A stretch of DNA of 64,000 bases. Origin: Mermis nigrescens (lineage: Eukaryota; Nematoda; Enoplea; Mermithida; Mermithidae). The position numbers and the translations under genes were made by a program. This document shows positions 20,261 through 31,381 of this stretch, piece after piece. Location: assembly GCA_036768485.1 (NCBI GenBank), contig JAVLUZ010000169.1, forward strand, positions 536,005 to 600,004. The letters are read 5' to 3'. Below the pieces are notes generated by a model. That model saw only the letters and a list, made by a program, of their open reading frames with translations, made no database searches and had not been told where the DNA came from. Each line of letters begins with the position of its first letter. Positions within the stretch are counted from its first letter, which is position 1.

Positions 20261-21342
20261 TAGTGCTGGCCTCTAAAAAAAACATTTTCATGTTTTTGGC
20301 TTATAACTTCACAACAAACAGCATTGAAGAAGTCAACAAACACCTATTTTTGACAGCTGCCCTAGGCCTATAACTTGCTGCATTGAAGAATTTTTAAGCG
20401 CCATATTTCATAGCAAGCTCGTATGAAATACGAAATTTTGAGTAAAAACCACTTTTTCCTAAAAAAACCATGGGAACTAAAAAACCACCCCAAAATGTTA
20501 TGCAAAGTGCTTGGTTGGCAGCGTAAAACAGTTAGTTGACCTTAAATGATCACAATTTTGAAAAAATTCATTTTTTACGACATTTCCGTTCATTTTATCA
20601 CATTTATATAAAAATCAATAATTTTTTCTGAATTTCATTAAAAGTTCTATAAATTTCACAAATAAAGTCTTCAAGTGATAAAAACGACGCTAGGTTAGTC
20701 TCTTCTACATCCTCTGCAAGAAATCAGTGCAAAATTATGCAACTTGATGAATAGTAATTTCGTTGCCATGGCAACATATACTTAGCATTGGTCTTTTTTT
20801 AGGTTACAGTGGTTTTTTTAGGTTACAATCGGACTTTTTTGGCAGTTTTTGGGGTGATTCTTATTTTTTGTGAAAAATAAACATCAGGCATCATGAAAGG
20901 TGCTACGAGGCAAATTTCTGCTGAGTTTTGTAAAAATTGGCGCTGGTTTTTTTTAGGTTACAACTGGTTTTTTTAGTTTGGCTTTGAAGGTATACTGTAG
21001 CTATGTGGATGACAGGAGAACTAAATTTTTTCTGACATTAGTCTGCAAGGGAGCCGAACGTGAAAACATAAAAGATTCCACCAAATATGAATACGGGTAG
21101 AAATACTGACCCTCAAAAATGCCTTAAAAAAATCATAAAAATGGCAATTTTTAGGAACTTTTCGACAAATTTATATCTCAAGTTTTTGAATGATCCGGAA
21201 AGCGACCAGGAGTCAGTTGTGATCCTCACGGCATAGCTTGTTTGCCAGTATAATATCATCAGTCATCTCCTAATGGTTATGGAAAAAATGGGTGGTTTTT
21301 CTAGGTTACAAATCGACTGGTTTTTTTTAGAGGCCAGCACTA
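20261..21342. mobile_element. TIR element, 1.08 kb, TA target
   Basis: Left end TAGTGCTGGCCTCTAAAAAA and right end TTTTTTAGAGGCCAGCACTA form a perfect inverted repeat of more than 20 bp, flanked by TA on each side. The interior repeats the phrase GGTTTTTTTAGGTTACAA several times (20800-21320) and contains no transposase frame. TA flanks suggest Tc1/mariner-type mobilisation. The TIR resembles that of the palindromic element at 54432. Confidence 0.75.
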
Positions 21343-21440
21343 TAGATGCTTAGCTTGATGTATAGATGCTTAGGTCGATGTATAGATGCTTAGGTCGATG
21401 TATAGATGCTTAGGTCGATGTAGAGATGCTTATATCGACG
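21343..21440. repeat. 20-bp tandem repeat
   Basis: About five units of TATAGATGCTTAGGTCGATG, starting directly at the right edge of the TIR element. The CTTAGGTCGA core also occurs just left of that element, so the element may have landed within a longer array. Confidence 0.8.
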
Positions 21441-21696
21441 TGAATTGGGTATCTACATGTGATTCTGCATTCAGCTGTTTGAATCTTCAAATACTTAGGT
21501 CGAGTAGTGAGTAGATACTTGTGTAGGTCAAGAAGAGGCTAATTAACGAAACCCATAGCTTTTGCAATATTGATCATAGATGGATGAATATTTTTTTCCG
21601 CGCTTTCTTTCAACATGGTCTAAGTACTGAGCTAAAAAACCCGCTCTTCTGAAGTTTATTTCATAGTATCCTGAAAGTACCATATTCTCAACTTAC

Positions 21697-21974
21697 CTTC
21701 TTTGTGACATGTAAAGGACCCAATATGAAAATAGGACAAGTTCAAAACAAAGCTTTATTCCACTGTCGCTGTGTTGATCAGTGATAAATGATGACATATC
21801 CCTATCATCACAATCATCAGTATCCATCGTGGTTGGATCACAAAGCTGATTGGCATTGGTTTTAATGAACACCAGCTTTCGGACTGTATCAGTGCTCAGT
21901 GATTTTCTCAATTTTGAATGGACAGAACCAAAGTTTGAAAAATTTTGTTCCGATAAGACTGTTGAAACTGCCAA
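21697..21974 (-). CDS. hAT transposase C-terminal dimerisation domain, single exon
   Basis: Read on the - strand from 21974, the frame encodes a classic hAT C-terminal block: STVLSEQNFSNFGSVHSKLR, followed by KSLSTDTVRKLVFIKTN. This matches the family pattern (S)E-x-x-FS-x-x-G-x-x-HSK-x-R-x-x-L-x(5)-V-x-KLV-x-I-x-x-N known from animal hAT transposases and domesticated hAT genes. An acidic tail (MDTDDCDDRD) follows. The block is bounded by a plausible acceptor (TTTTTAAG, before 21974) and a strong donor (AAG|GTAAGT, ending at 21697), so it could be a spliced exon (278 bp, ending in phase 2). The frame is unbroken. No upstream catalytic part was found in the window to the right on this strand. 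It is either an old hAT fragment or the last exon of a domesticated gene. Confidence 0.6.
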
Positions 21975-22743
21975 CTTAAAAACCTATGTAATAATTATAA
22001 AAGTTAGACATCAAACAATGGAAAATTACACTACACATGAAACTTACAATAATAGATATGTACTCATGTAGTTAAGTACCTGCATCCCATAAGTATCTAC
22101 ATCTCAGAATACGAATACCAAAACTCCAAAACCCAAAAACTCAAAAACCCCAAAAACTCAAAAACTCAAGGTTTTTTAAAGACCAAAAAACCCCAAAACC
22201 CCAAAAACCCCTTCATGCTAGCCCTGTACGTGCCACGCTGGATTGATGTTTAGATCGTGCCATGCCGATCGCAACATTTTTGTCGACAACTTGTTCTAGA
22301 ACTTTACTGGGATTGAAAATCGTCATCTTCTGCCCGGATTTTTGGGCAATTTTTGGAAAGCAAAAATGCATTTTAGAATGGTAAAATGTCAAAGTTTTCT
22401 GCCGTTTCGCGCTGAATCGATTCAATTTTATTATTTGTTATTGATGCTTAGGCCACGCTGGTTTGGGCCAATTTTTGTAATGCAAAATGTGTTTTAGAGA
22501 GCCGGAATTTCGAAATTTTCCAGCACTTCGCGCCGGATGGATTTAATTTTTCATTTGGTATTGATGTTAAGGCCGTCCCGCACCGATCACTGGACTTTTA
22601 TCGAGAACTTGTTCTAAACTTTTATAAGAATGAAAATTCTGCCTCACCACACTTCTAGAATTTTTTCGCGACACAACCCATGTATTCATGCCGTATGGTG
22701 CTGACACTGTTCAGAACTAGCCTGAACTTGCCTTGTCTTCCAG
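21975..22743. other. Region upstream of the SMARCAD1-type gene; diverged repeats
   Basis: 22090-22210 is a CCCAAAAACTC-type low-complexity stretch. 22215-22660 holds about three diverged copies of a unit with GATCGCAACATTTTTGTCGAC, AAAATGTCAAAGTTTTC and TTCGCGCyG, related to 8150-8300 and 19450-19600 in the duplicated segment. A promoter cannot be identified. TTGTCTTCCAG ends at 22743, an acceptor-like site 23 bases before the first ATG. Confidence 0.45.
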
Positions 22744-22766
22744 GTATCGATCATGATATTGAAATA
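22744..22766 (+). promoter_or_regulatory. 5' UTR start / splice or trans-splice acceptor
   Basis: TTGTCTTCCAG precedes 22744, leaving only 23 bases to the first in-frame ATG. Either an upstream non-coding exon is joined here or a spliced leader is added. The sequence alone cannot decide. The coding frame is also open upstream as far as 22680, so an upstream coding exon cannot be excluded. Confidence 0.4.
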
Positions 22767-23040
22767 ATGAATTCCGACTCTTCATCCCCTATTATGCCTC
22801 GTGTTTACGACTTTGCATATAGGCGTCGCAACAAGCGCTTTTTTGACAGTTCAAATCAGCCTTCCTGCTCGAATAATCTCGATTTATCATCTGCAATGGT
22901 CAAAAACGAAGAAAATGAAAATATGGCATCTACGTCTCAGAGCATCAGTACGATTGTCATTTCTTCGACATCATCTAACAATGCTTTGATGGATACTCAA
23001 GTGTCATCTGCTCAGAAACCAAAGATGCTTGAACTATTTG
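22767..23040 (+). CDS. SMARCAD1: SMARCAD1-type exon 1: N-terminal tail
   Basis: Encodes residues 1-91 plus one base (phase 1). It starts MNSDSSSPIMPRVYDF, has a basic patch YRRRNKRFFDSS, then a Ser/Thr/Asn-rich acidic stretch with STSQSISTIVISSTSS and ends KPKMLELF. The start at 22767 is the first ATG after the acceptor at 22743. Donor TTTG|GTAAAG at 23041 is good. No domain is recognised. Assignment to this gene rests on phase and composition continuity with exons 2-5, so it is weaker than for the catalytic exons. Composition suits a disordered nuclear tail with phosphorylation sites. Confidence 0.65.
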
Positions 23041-23130
23041 GTAAAGTTTATGTCATGTGTATTGAGTGGCCATAATATTACTGCCATATTTTCAGTGTTT
23101 AAGTCTATTTCCAAGCATTTACAGCATATA

Positions 23131-23352
23131 TACATGTAAGGGCTCAAATTTTTGTGTGGAGGTCCCCGGTCATTCTTAGAGGGGGAAAGGGGGCGGGGGT
23201 TAAATGACATCTAATTTCTGCCAAAAACGGCCAAAAAATTCATAGAAATGTCGAGAAAATCGAGGGGATGGGGTCAAAAATTTCCTGGCTTTGGGGAACA
23301 GCGGGACGACCAACTTTGGGTGAGGAATCCCCCATCCCCCTGTTACATGCAT
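23131..23352 (+). mobile_element. MITE family H copy
   Basis: Left ACATGTAAGGG and right CCCTGTTACATG form a short inverted repeat. The body has GGAGGTCCCC, GCCAAAAACGGCCAAAAAA, TGGGGAACAGCGGGACGACC and GGAATCCCCCATCC. Related copies lie at about 30365-30550, 49385-49555 and 51700-51912. Target duplication was not resolved. Confidence 0.5.
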
Positions 23353-24021
23353 GCTCGATATCAGTTTCGATCAATTAGAACAATGATAAGGAAATTACCA
23401 GTAGAAAAAAATTAAAAATTGTATTAATTAAATCGTATTAAATTAGTCGAAAATTTATTTTCGTTTTTGTTGTCAAAAAATTTTATTTCATAATAAAATT
23501 ACTGATTTTATATTATAATCTTTTTTTAAGGAAAAATGTTTTTCTGTGCCAAAAAAATTTTTAATCAAGATTTTATTCAGAATAATTATAACCATGAATC
23601 AATAATATAATTTTTATATATTAATTAATTGCATTTATCATTTTAACAAAAAATTTAATAATAATGAATTACAATAATGATTTTTTATAATCAATTCGAT
23701 TTTAATAATAATCATAATCATTTTTGTAATCATTGGAATATACAAATTAGTTTCAAATTTTATAATCATAATCAATTGATTTATATAAGTAATCATAATC
23801 ATAACAATGAGGTCATTTTTAATATAATCTTTAATCATAATTTTTCTTCGTCATTATAACTATAATAATTTATAATTTATATCGAGCAGGAAGGCTGATT
23901 TGAACTATCTTCAATTTTTGATAATCATTTTGATTTTATTAGGTTTCAAAGTTTAAATTCAAATTTCATTTTTTATCATCGTACTTTTAATAGTTTTAGT
24001 CAATCTTGTTTTTTATAATTA

Positions 24022-24426
24022 CAGTGGTCTCCATGAAAGATGACGCGCTATCATCCTCAGAATTATGATAGAGGATGCGTCACGACCGCCGCTTTACATC
24101 CATCATGCGCTATCATCTCTTTTTTCTATTAAGCGCCATTAACCTCTATCATCCCATTAATCTGGCGATGCGGATGGCGCAATTTAGCTATTAATAGCGC
24201 CAACAAGAAGGAAGCGAGCAAGCATTCACGTGCGCGCTTCCTTGTTGGCGCTATTAATAGCTAAATTGCGCCGTCCGCATCGCCAGATTAACGGGATGAT
24301 AGAGGTTAATGGCGCTTAATAGAAAAAAGAGATGATAGCACATGATGGACGTAACGCGGCGCTTGCGACGCACCCTCTATCATAATTCTGAGGATGATAG
24401 TGCGTCATCTTTCATGGCGACCACTG
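24022..24426. mobile_element. Palindromic element family F, 405 bp near-perfect hairpin, TA target
   Basis: Ends CAGTGGTCTCCATGAAAGAT and its complement ATCTTTCATGGCGACCACTG, flanked by TA on both sides. Almost the whole element is one inverted repeat: blocks such as GATGATAGCG, ATTAATAGCGCC, GCGATGCGGA and CATCTCTTTTTTC each have a facing partner. The apex (about 24210-24245) holds GAAGCGAGCAAGCATTCACG, then TGCGCGCTTCC, around a CACGTG. Transcribed within intron 1, it would fold into a long double-stranded RNA. No protein. Confidence 0.85.
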
Positions 24427-25710
24427 TATCACAATCATGGATTTAATGCAAACAAAAGAGAAAAAGCTCGTGTAAAGCTTTTCAGGCCCTTTTTACTCCA
24501 TCTCACGAATTGCTCTGAATTAACTAATCAAAACTACATTTTTAAAATATATGCCACTGTGCGCTAGAGACAAAATTCTAAAACTCCGTTTCATAAAAGA
24601 TTTTCATCGTTTTTAATCAGGAAACGATTATTCAAGGAGCTATGCTTTATTTTTTCCAATTTCTACTCTGACTTATTAACTCTGTGCTCAAATTGTGTGA
24701 GATATATAGTTTCAAGCAGAAATCCACTTATAATGCCAAAAAATATTGATTAAGCTGAAATTTAAATGCTTATTGCTGCGATCCGATAAATATTTAGATC
24801 CTTTTTTCAATTGTAAACAAAATCATTCGCTTTATGTACTTAGTAAAATGCATGCTTTGGTGGTCAGAAATATAATAACTCAAAGGGCCGAAACACAGAT
24901 AACAAGTTTTAGTTTATACCGCGTTGAATGACGTTAATGTAAAACTTAGTTTTAGACAGTTTAGTGCGATCGGACTAATGTTAGCTTACTTAGTTAGCTT
25001 GAATTGTAAAGCTTTAGTGGCCTAGAAGAATGCGATCAAACTTGATTTAAAGTTAGGGTCAAGTTAGTTCAAAAATAGTTTGTTCGATTCATAGTTTCCC
25101 AAGATCATAGTTCGAGTGGGGGGGCTGAAATCCCGAAATTTGGGCTCACTAAATTTATAGTTCTAGGCTTTTTTGCGGGTCAAATATGAAACCTGGTTTA
25201 AACGTCCTGTATAAAATGCTTTAATGTGAACAACCGCATTTTTGAGTACTTTTTGTTCCATTTGACTAGTTTTGCTACTTTTGTGTAAGTAAAAAATATA
25301 AGGTTTAATCTGAAATTTTGATTTTTCAAATCATTTTAATTCATTTTATGCATTTTATGGGTAAATAAAACATAAATTTATAAACTAGTCGGGAAAAATT
25401 TTACCACTTTTGTTCCCAAAAATCATACTGCGTCGAATAATGGATTTAGAGGCAAATTTGATCGTTTTTGTTCTTTTTTTATCAATCTTGCATCAAGGTT
25501 TACGAACTCGAACACTTTGAATATTAAAATTTAGAAAAAAACTGTAAATTTCTTTCAATAGATGAAGTAAGCAGCCGTTGGAAGAAACAAGTTGAGGAAA
25601 GTCAGGCAACAGCAACAACCAATGAAACGGCAGCAAATGAGTGCGTTTTGCGTCATGTCTTGTTAAATTTATATTATAAAGGCTTGGGCTAAAGTCGCAT
25701 AATTCAATAT

Positions 25711-25886
25711 CAGGCACACATCTCTGGGGGAGTGGGGGGGGGCGGGTTTCGGATCCCCACAAAATTCAGAAAAATTGGAAAAATAGGTCTTTTTAAACCT
25801 TATTCTGTGCTATTTTTGGCCTTTTTAAGCTTAGTCCCCCAAAATTGGCGTTGCCCCTCAGAATAGGACGGCCGGCAACGCGCTTG
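25711..25886 (-). mobile_element. hAT-type MITE family B, 8-bp TSD
   Basis: Ends CAGGCACACATCTC and CAACGCGCTTG, flanked by the perfect duplication TTCAATAT (25703-25710, 25887-25894). The body contains AATAGGTCTTTTTAAAC, CTTATTCTGTGCTATTTTTG and GGCGTTGCCCC. 176 bp, non-coding. Confidence 0.8.
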
Positions 25887-26389
25887 TTCAATATACTTAT
25901 GTAGCATTGTCGTAAAAGCCAACAGGTTATAAATGCCTTTGTGCTTTAAAACCGAGTTTTTATCACTTTTCGGTACATTTTGATCATGTTATGCAGGTTT
26001 TAAAATCTTGAAAACAAGTACTGTAGATTATTTTAACTAAATTTCCCGTTTACTGTGGCCAAACATAACTAAAAGTAGCTAAGTATCATTTTTCGACCAG
26101 TTTATTATTGCTTTTGTCTTCAAACAACATAAAAAGGGATTAATTAAAGTTAATTCTTTTTGTTAGTAATATTAACGTCGAGAAACCTAAACATTACTAT
26201 TTTAACAATTTTTAATTCTTTATTGGTTGAGATTTTGACTACTCTCGATTTTTAGGCAAAACACTTAATCGCCTTTCATATTTTTTAGAGTTTTGAGTAA
26301 AATTAGGTCGTTTAAATATACGTCGCACTTTAACCTTTCATTTTTCTGAGAAATGATCAAATACAGTATCCTAAAAATTCACTGCTCGC

Positions 26390-26567
26390 CACGAAAGTTG
26401 ACGCTTTAATATGCTTCAGAGAATGATAGCGCTTGTTACAGGATATATGTTTAACGCGTCGGCCCTATTTCCGCCCACGCATGACCGACGTGTTAAACAT
26501 ATATCCTTTAACAAGCTCTATCATCCTGTGAAGAATATTAGAGCGTCAACATTCGTGGCGAGCACTG
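26390..26567. mobile_element. Palindromic element family F, short 178-bp form
   Basis: CACTGCTCGCCACGAAAGTT faces AACATTCGTGGCGAGCACTG. Inner blocks TTGACGCT, GATAGCGCTTGTTA and ATATGTTTAACGCGTCGG pair with GCGTCAAC, TAACAAGCTCTATC and CGACGTGTTAAACATAT. A TA follows the right end. A sister copy is at 40780-40958. Confidence 0.75.
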
Positions 26568-26654
26568 TATTATGGATATTTATTATTTAATTTTATTTAA
26601 TAATAATGATTTTTTAAAATGATATTTTTAAAAATATTCATCGATTGATTAGAG

Positions 26655-26739
26655 CGAGCGCAGAAGCCGATGTGAAAAATTCGTCGACTTCGAACGACGA
26701 AGACGAGGACATTAATTCTAAGAAGGAAAATTTGAATGA
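26655..26739 (+). CDS. SMARCAD1: SMARCAD1-type exon 2: small acidic exon
   Basis: An 85-bp exon found because exons 1 and 3 do not join in phase without it. With the acceptor ATTAGAG before 26655 it completes the codon left by exon 1 and reads ASAEADVKNSSTSNDEDEDI, then NSKKENLN. It ends in phase 2 at GA|GTAATT, and the first base of exon 3 completes Asp. The acidic-serine composition matches its neighbours. The acceptor lacks a strong polypyrimidine tract, and the upstream TTAG at 26651 is an alternative that breaks the frame. Confidence 0.6.
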
Positions 26740-26971
26740 GTAATTTCCTTTCGAGTCAATAACGCTCTTTCGTTTGGGGAATATGGGAGTTTCATTCCAG
26801 AAAAACTTAGATTTTGTTTTATATTTAACAAAAATATGTTTGTTCCCTTTCTCGCCTAAATTCCACTTCACAAATAATTTTTTACATCTTTATTATTTCC
26901 GAAAAAAATGAATTTCTTTCGTCGCTTTGCAAAAATATTGATTATATTGTTGGCTCGCCTAAATATAGAAC

Positions 26972-27055
26972 GACATTCACGTGCGCGCTTCCAGCATTCA
27001 CGTGCGCGCTTCCAGCATTCACGTGCGCGCTTCCAGCATTCACGTGCTCGCTTCC
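26972..27055. repeat. 21-bp minisatellite with CACGTG core, four units
   Basis: Four tandem units of CATTCACGTGCGCGCTTCCA plus G. The same 21-mer is the apex sequence of the palindromic family F elements and is expanded again at 42310-42560. Here it stands alone without the rest of the element. Confidence 0.85.
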
Positions 27056-27526
27056 TTCTTATCGCTTAATAAATATAAATTAAATTAGGATTTTTATATT
27101 ATTCGGCAGTATTTTCAGAAAAAAATTGTCTTGTTATCGGCCAACAGGTAAAATTTTGGATTATTAATAATTTTAGTAAATTATTTTAATTATTAATTTT
27201 TTTAATTACTTTAGTTCTTAGGATGAGACGTTTTTATGATAAACACTTATTCTTCCATCATTTAGCTGATTTGTTTCTTTCTGAAATATTAAAATTCAGG
27301 CATGCGCTTTAGAATTTTTACACATTCTTAGATATGCTTACAAATTTGTTCGGCCGAAGCTTAAAATTTTAATTTTAAATTAAATTTAAAATTCAAAAAT
27401 TTAGACTTGAAGGTAAAATAAAATTATAGCCTAATTATAGCTTGCTGAATCAATAAAAAAATAATTAAATTAGCAATCGTGAAAATATTAAATAAATTAT
27501 AACTTGTCAAAATCGATCAGATGTGA

Positions 27527-28141
27527 ACAGCACGGGAATTCTGGGGAGGGGGTGGGGAAGTGAAATTTTAAAGTGCCTTTTTTTCGGGCTTAAAAATGGT
27601 GGGTAGGCATGAAAAACATCATTTTTCGGTATTTCTGACGATATGCTGTCTTTCTAGCATAAAGATATAAGAAAGATTCCGGAAAACATAAAAAAGTTAA
27701 ACATAATAGAAACATAGAAAGTTCATATTTATATTTTTTTAAAAACATAAAAACATAAAAATCTTATTATATAAAAAAGAAAACATAAAACATAAAAAAT
27801 AAAACATAAAAAAAAACATAAAAATAACGTTTAAAAAGAAAACATAAAAAAAATTTAAAAAAATTAAAAATAAAGAAAAAACATTTAAAAGAAAACATAA
27901 AAAGAAAACATAAAACATAAAAACATAAAGAAAACATATTTTTTTAAACACAAAAAAAGAATACATAAAAATCTTATTTTACTCTAAATAAGGAAAAATA
28001 TTTCAAATTTCGCTCGAAGCGCCGAATATTTGACACTTTTGAGCAAATGGATAGGTGAGAGTTGTTAAAAAAGCACCTTTCTGCGAATTTTGGGGAAATT
28101 TTTGGAAACTTTTGAAAAATTGCGAATTCCGGGGGGAGTAT
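27527..28141 (-). mobile_element. MITE family D copy with internal AAACATAAA array
   Basis: Starts ACAGCACGGGAATTCTGGGG, has GATATGCTGTCTTTCTAGCAT and CGCTCGAAGCGCCG, and ends near GAATTCCGGGGGG. In reverse it follows the family plan seen at 30970-31381. An array of AAACATAAA-type units (about 27680-27975) is inserted or expanded inside it. Confidence 0.6.
27680..27975. repeat. AAACATAAA-type low-complexity minisatellite
   Basis: Dozens of AACATAAAA units with variable A runs. The Phe/Tyr-rich - strand frame here is an artefact of this repeat. Confidence 0.75.
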
Positions 28142-29761
28142 ATAAATTAGTAAAATCGAAGTAAAATAACTACATAGATTATCTAGAAATAAATTAAAAA
28201 TAAAACTGAAAATTAAATTAAATTTCTATAAATATACATATATACATATGTACAGTATAAATAGATTGTAGAAAGATATTAAAAAATCCTCCTTACGAAT
28301 CTTGCTTATTTGAAATATTTTGGAACAATTGAAAATCCTTGAAATATTTCCCTAATAGCGCTAATATTTACGAGAATCCTGGAATTCGGATAAATAATTA
28401 AGTAAAATCATAAAAAAGTTAATATTTTTGGAAATTACAGAGATCTTACTGAGAAATACATAATTAATAAACTCAAATTCAGACGTTAGGATAAAAATAA
28501 TTTTTGCCTTATAATTTCGGCATTTTTTTGAAATAATTTATCGGTTTTGAGTTTTACACTTTGTATATTCAATTTTATTTTTTTATTTTTTATTTTAATT
28601 AATTCAGTACTTTCAAGTCATTAAGCAAATTTAGATTTTTGAAATTTCACTCTTTCTAGCCTTTTCAAAAATACATAATTATTTCGATAATTTTAAAATT
28701 CATTTTGTATTACTTATTTATGTATAAAAAAATAAATAATTCGTTTTGAAGTAGTGAAAGAATGAAAAAAAATAAAATAAATGGTAAAAAATGAAATAAT
28801 AAATAAAATAAATAGCAATAATAAAGAAAAACTAAATTTTATTGAATAATAAAGAATAATATATGTACATAATAAGTACATAAATGATAAAAATAACTTC
28901 ATAATTAATAATAGCCCAGTGAGAAAACTTTGAATTTCATGATTTTATTGTCCTGTAATTTTATTGATCGCTTCATGTTTTAATTGTTCATTCATTGCAC
29001 TTTGTTTTAATTGTCGTGCTGGATTTTTGCATTCATATTTTAGCAATTTGTTAATTGATTAATCTATTACTTAATTAATTAATTAATTAATTTTCCCATA
29101 GGCCGACTCAGTCAATAGTTTCTAATTTAACAGCTTACATGTACATATTTTTATACGAAATATATTTATATGAACGCAGATACTAAACTAATAATATTAA
29201 ATAATAATGTAATACGTATAATAAATACACGCATTATAAGAAAATATATTTATACTATATACGTGGTTTCTCTTTTCATCCATTTTTTAATGACGTTTTA
29301 TTGCTTTGCGAGAGATTTATTCATTTGATTAATAAATTTTGCAATAAATTAAATTAATTAATCATAATCAGATTAATAACTGTTTAATAATATGCAATTA
29401 TTAATTATATTAAAAAATGAAATTCTTAATAATAAAGGTTAAAATAAATAAACAAAATTAATACAATTAAATCAATAACAAATATATAAATTTGACAAAA
29501 TTGAAATTAATCAAAATCGAATAATTAATAGAATTAATAATTAATTAATGAAAAATTAATTAACAAAATTCATAAAATAATAAATTATAACAAAATTAAT
29601 ATGTTAATAATTCGATGATAAAATCAATAAGCCTGCACGATTAAACCATATTTAAATATTTTTTATATATGTAATTTATATTTAATTTTTTTCCCAACAT
29701 ATTTAATTTATTGAAAAGTTTAAATTTGTATTTTAAATTTCTAAATTAAAATTTAAACTAG

Positions 29762-30006
29762 CACCGCTGCCGATTTATTCGAATCGGACAGCAATTGTGG
29801 CTCGGTGGCGGATGCGAAACAGAAGCGTAAGCGCAAAAAGTCCGATTCGGACTCGGACTATAAACAAGAGAGCGAAGTAGGCAGCGATTTGGGCGAAAAT
29901 GACGATGAGGACGATCAAGAATGCGAAATAAGCAGCGCAAATAGCTCCGATTCGGAGAAGAAAGAATGGCTTAGCAAGGCTCGTTTGGTCCAAAAACGGA
30001 TAAATG
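29762..30006 (+). CDS. SMARCAD1: SMARCAD1-type exon 3: acidic/basic tail
   Basis: Residues about 120-201. After acceptor AAACTAG the first base completes Asp. The frame then reads TAADLFESDSNCGSVADAKQ, a lysine/arginine patch KQKRKRKKSDSDSDYK (a good nuclear-localisation candidate), an acidic run SDLGENDDEDDQECEISS and ends SKARLVQKRING in phase 1 (AATG|GTAAAT). Serines beside Asp/Glu are typical CK2 sites. Composition and GC content stand out sharply from the AT-rich flanks. No folded domain is seen. Confidence 0.75.
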
Positions 30007-30364
30007 GTAAATTTGGTGATTTTATTACTATTCAATTATTATTTATGATTTTTTTCTAAAATTTATTATTTGTTATTTTGTTCCTGTTTTCGTTTTTTCC
30101 TCGTTTTCCTCGTTTTCCTATTATTTTTTAGCGCTCAACGTATACGTACTATACACTGGATTTCCTCACTGTTTACACTTTTTTACTTCATTCGTATATA
30201 CGTTCAAGATTTTGCAGTCGCCTCAATTATTTATTACTTTGTCGCGGTTTACTGTAGGCAGCATTGCGAATAGTTCCTATTCTCGCCATTGAATCTTGTA
30301 CAGGTTGTTCTGGTATAAAATAACTTTTGAACGTAGTGTAAAGTTATTGTAATTATTTGCATTC

Positions 30365-30550
30365 AGGAGGTAGTAACTCACCTCCAATTTTTGGCCAAAA
30401 ACGGCCAAAAAACACGTAAAAACGGCCAAAAAACACGTAAAAACGGCTAAAAAATTCAATAGGAAAAAATTTTTCAGGCTTTCGGGGGAGGGGGAGGAAC
30501 GGTCGACTTTGAATTGGGATCCCCATATCCACCTGTTACTTTTATGCATA
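30365..30550 (-). mobile_element. MITE family H copy
   Basis: Ends GGTAGTAACTCACC and CACCTGTTACTTTT. The body has three AAAAACGGCCAAAAAACACG repeats, GGGGAGGGGGAGGAACGGTC and TTGGGATCCCCATATCC. Same family as 23131-23352. Confidence 0.5.
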
Positions 30551-30969
30551 CGAGTGTTGCCGGACTGGGCCAAAGTCCTAATATCTGTATTGTAAAACGC
30601 ATGTCGTGTTATTACTGTATTATGCTTGAGTCGCCTTTTACACCCGAATTATATTAATGCTGCGAGTGCATTGGCCTACAAGGATTTACCGGTATGATTG
30701 TTTCAATTCTTTGTGTAAACTGAGGCGAAACATTGACCTGTTTACACTTGTACGTACTTTACACCATAATTACTGTAGCGCACTATTCTCAATGGGATGT
30801 TGGTTGATCGTTGCTTATTTCGGACATAAACGCTGTTCGCTTTGTATCAAATTTGAAAATTTATAGTTTTTTAAGACGTATTTGTTTCTAAAAATTTAAA
30901 AATTACTCGAAAATTTGAGAACGAATTAAACATAACAGCAAACGTTATTGAACTTGGAGGTTGGACCGT

Positions 30970-31381
30970 ACATGATCTGGGGGGGTTGGGGAGGTCTTCA
31001 CCCCCGCAGGATCATTTTTCACGCCCCCCAGCAAAAAAATCTTCACCTTCCCCTAGAATTGGCGATTTTTCAATAGTTTCCTAAACTTACCTGAAAATTG
31101 GTAGAAAAAGTGTCTTTTTAAGGGTTTTTGGCTATCTATTTGCTCAAAATCGCCAAATTTTCGGCGCTTCGCGCCATATATTCATGTTTTAAGCGATATA
31201 TTGGTCAATTTATTCGACTTTTTTCGAAATTTTTCTCATGATTTCATGCTCTAGAAGGATAGAGTATCGTCAGAAACGCCAAAAAACGATGTTTTTTACG
31301 CATACCGGCCATTTTTGGGCCCAAAAAAGGCACTTTAGTTCTTCACCCCCCTCCCCCCCAGAATCCCCATACTGTGCATGT
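30970..31381 (+). mobile_element. MITE family D, intact-looking copy
   Basis: Left end ACATGATCTGGGGGGG, right end CCCCATACTGTGCATGT. The body has CACCCCCGCAGGATCATTT, the palindrome TTTTCGGCGCTTCGCGCC near 31157-31174, ATGCTCTAGAAGGATAGAG and GCCATTTTTGGGCCC. About 410 bp, non-coding. Superfamily unresolved because the target duplication is unclear. Confidence 0.6.

Larger units (their letters stand above)
23041..26654 (+). other. Intron 1 (3.6 kb) contents
   Basis: Contains family H and palindromic family F elements, a family B MITE and a (TAATCATAATCA)-like AT-rich stretch at 23400-23880 (frames 23638-23859 on both strands are translations of this). No conserved coding sequence was seen in the remaining DNA (24430-25700, 25900-26380). 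Confidence 0.5.
26740..29761 (+). other. Intron 2 (3.0 kb) contents
   Basis: Very AT-rich, with long TAATTAATTAATT runs from 29040 to 29600. It includes a CACGTG minisatellite (26972-27055), a family D element with an AAACATAAA array (27527-28141) and otherwise featureless DNA. Frames at 27739-27966 and 28714-28902 are translations of the low-complexity runs. Confidence 0.5.
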
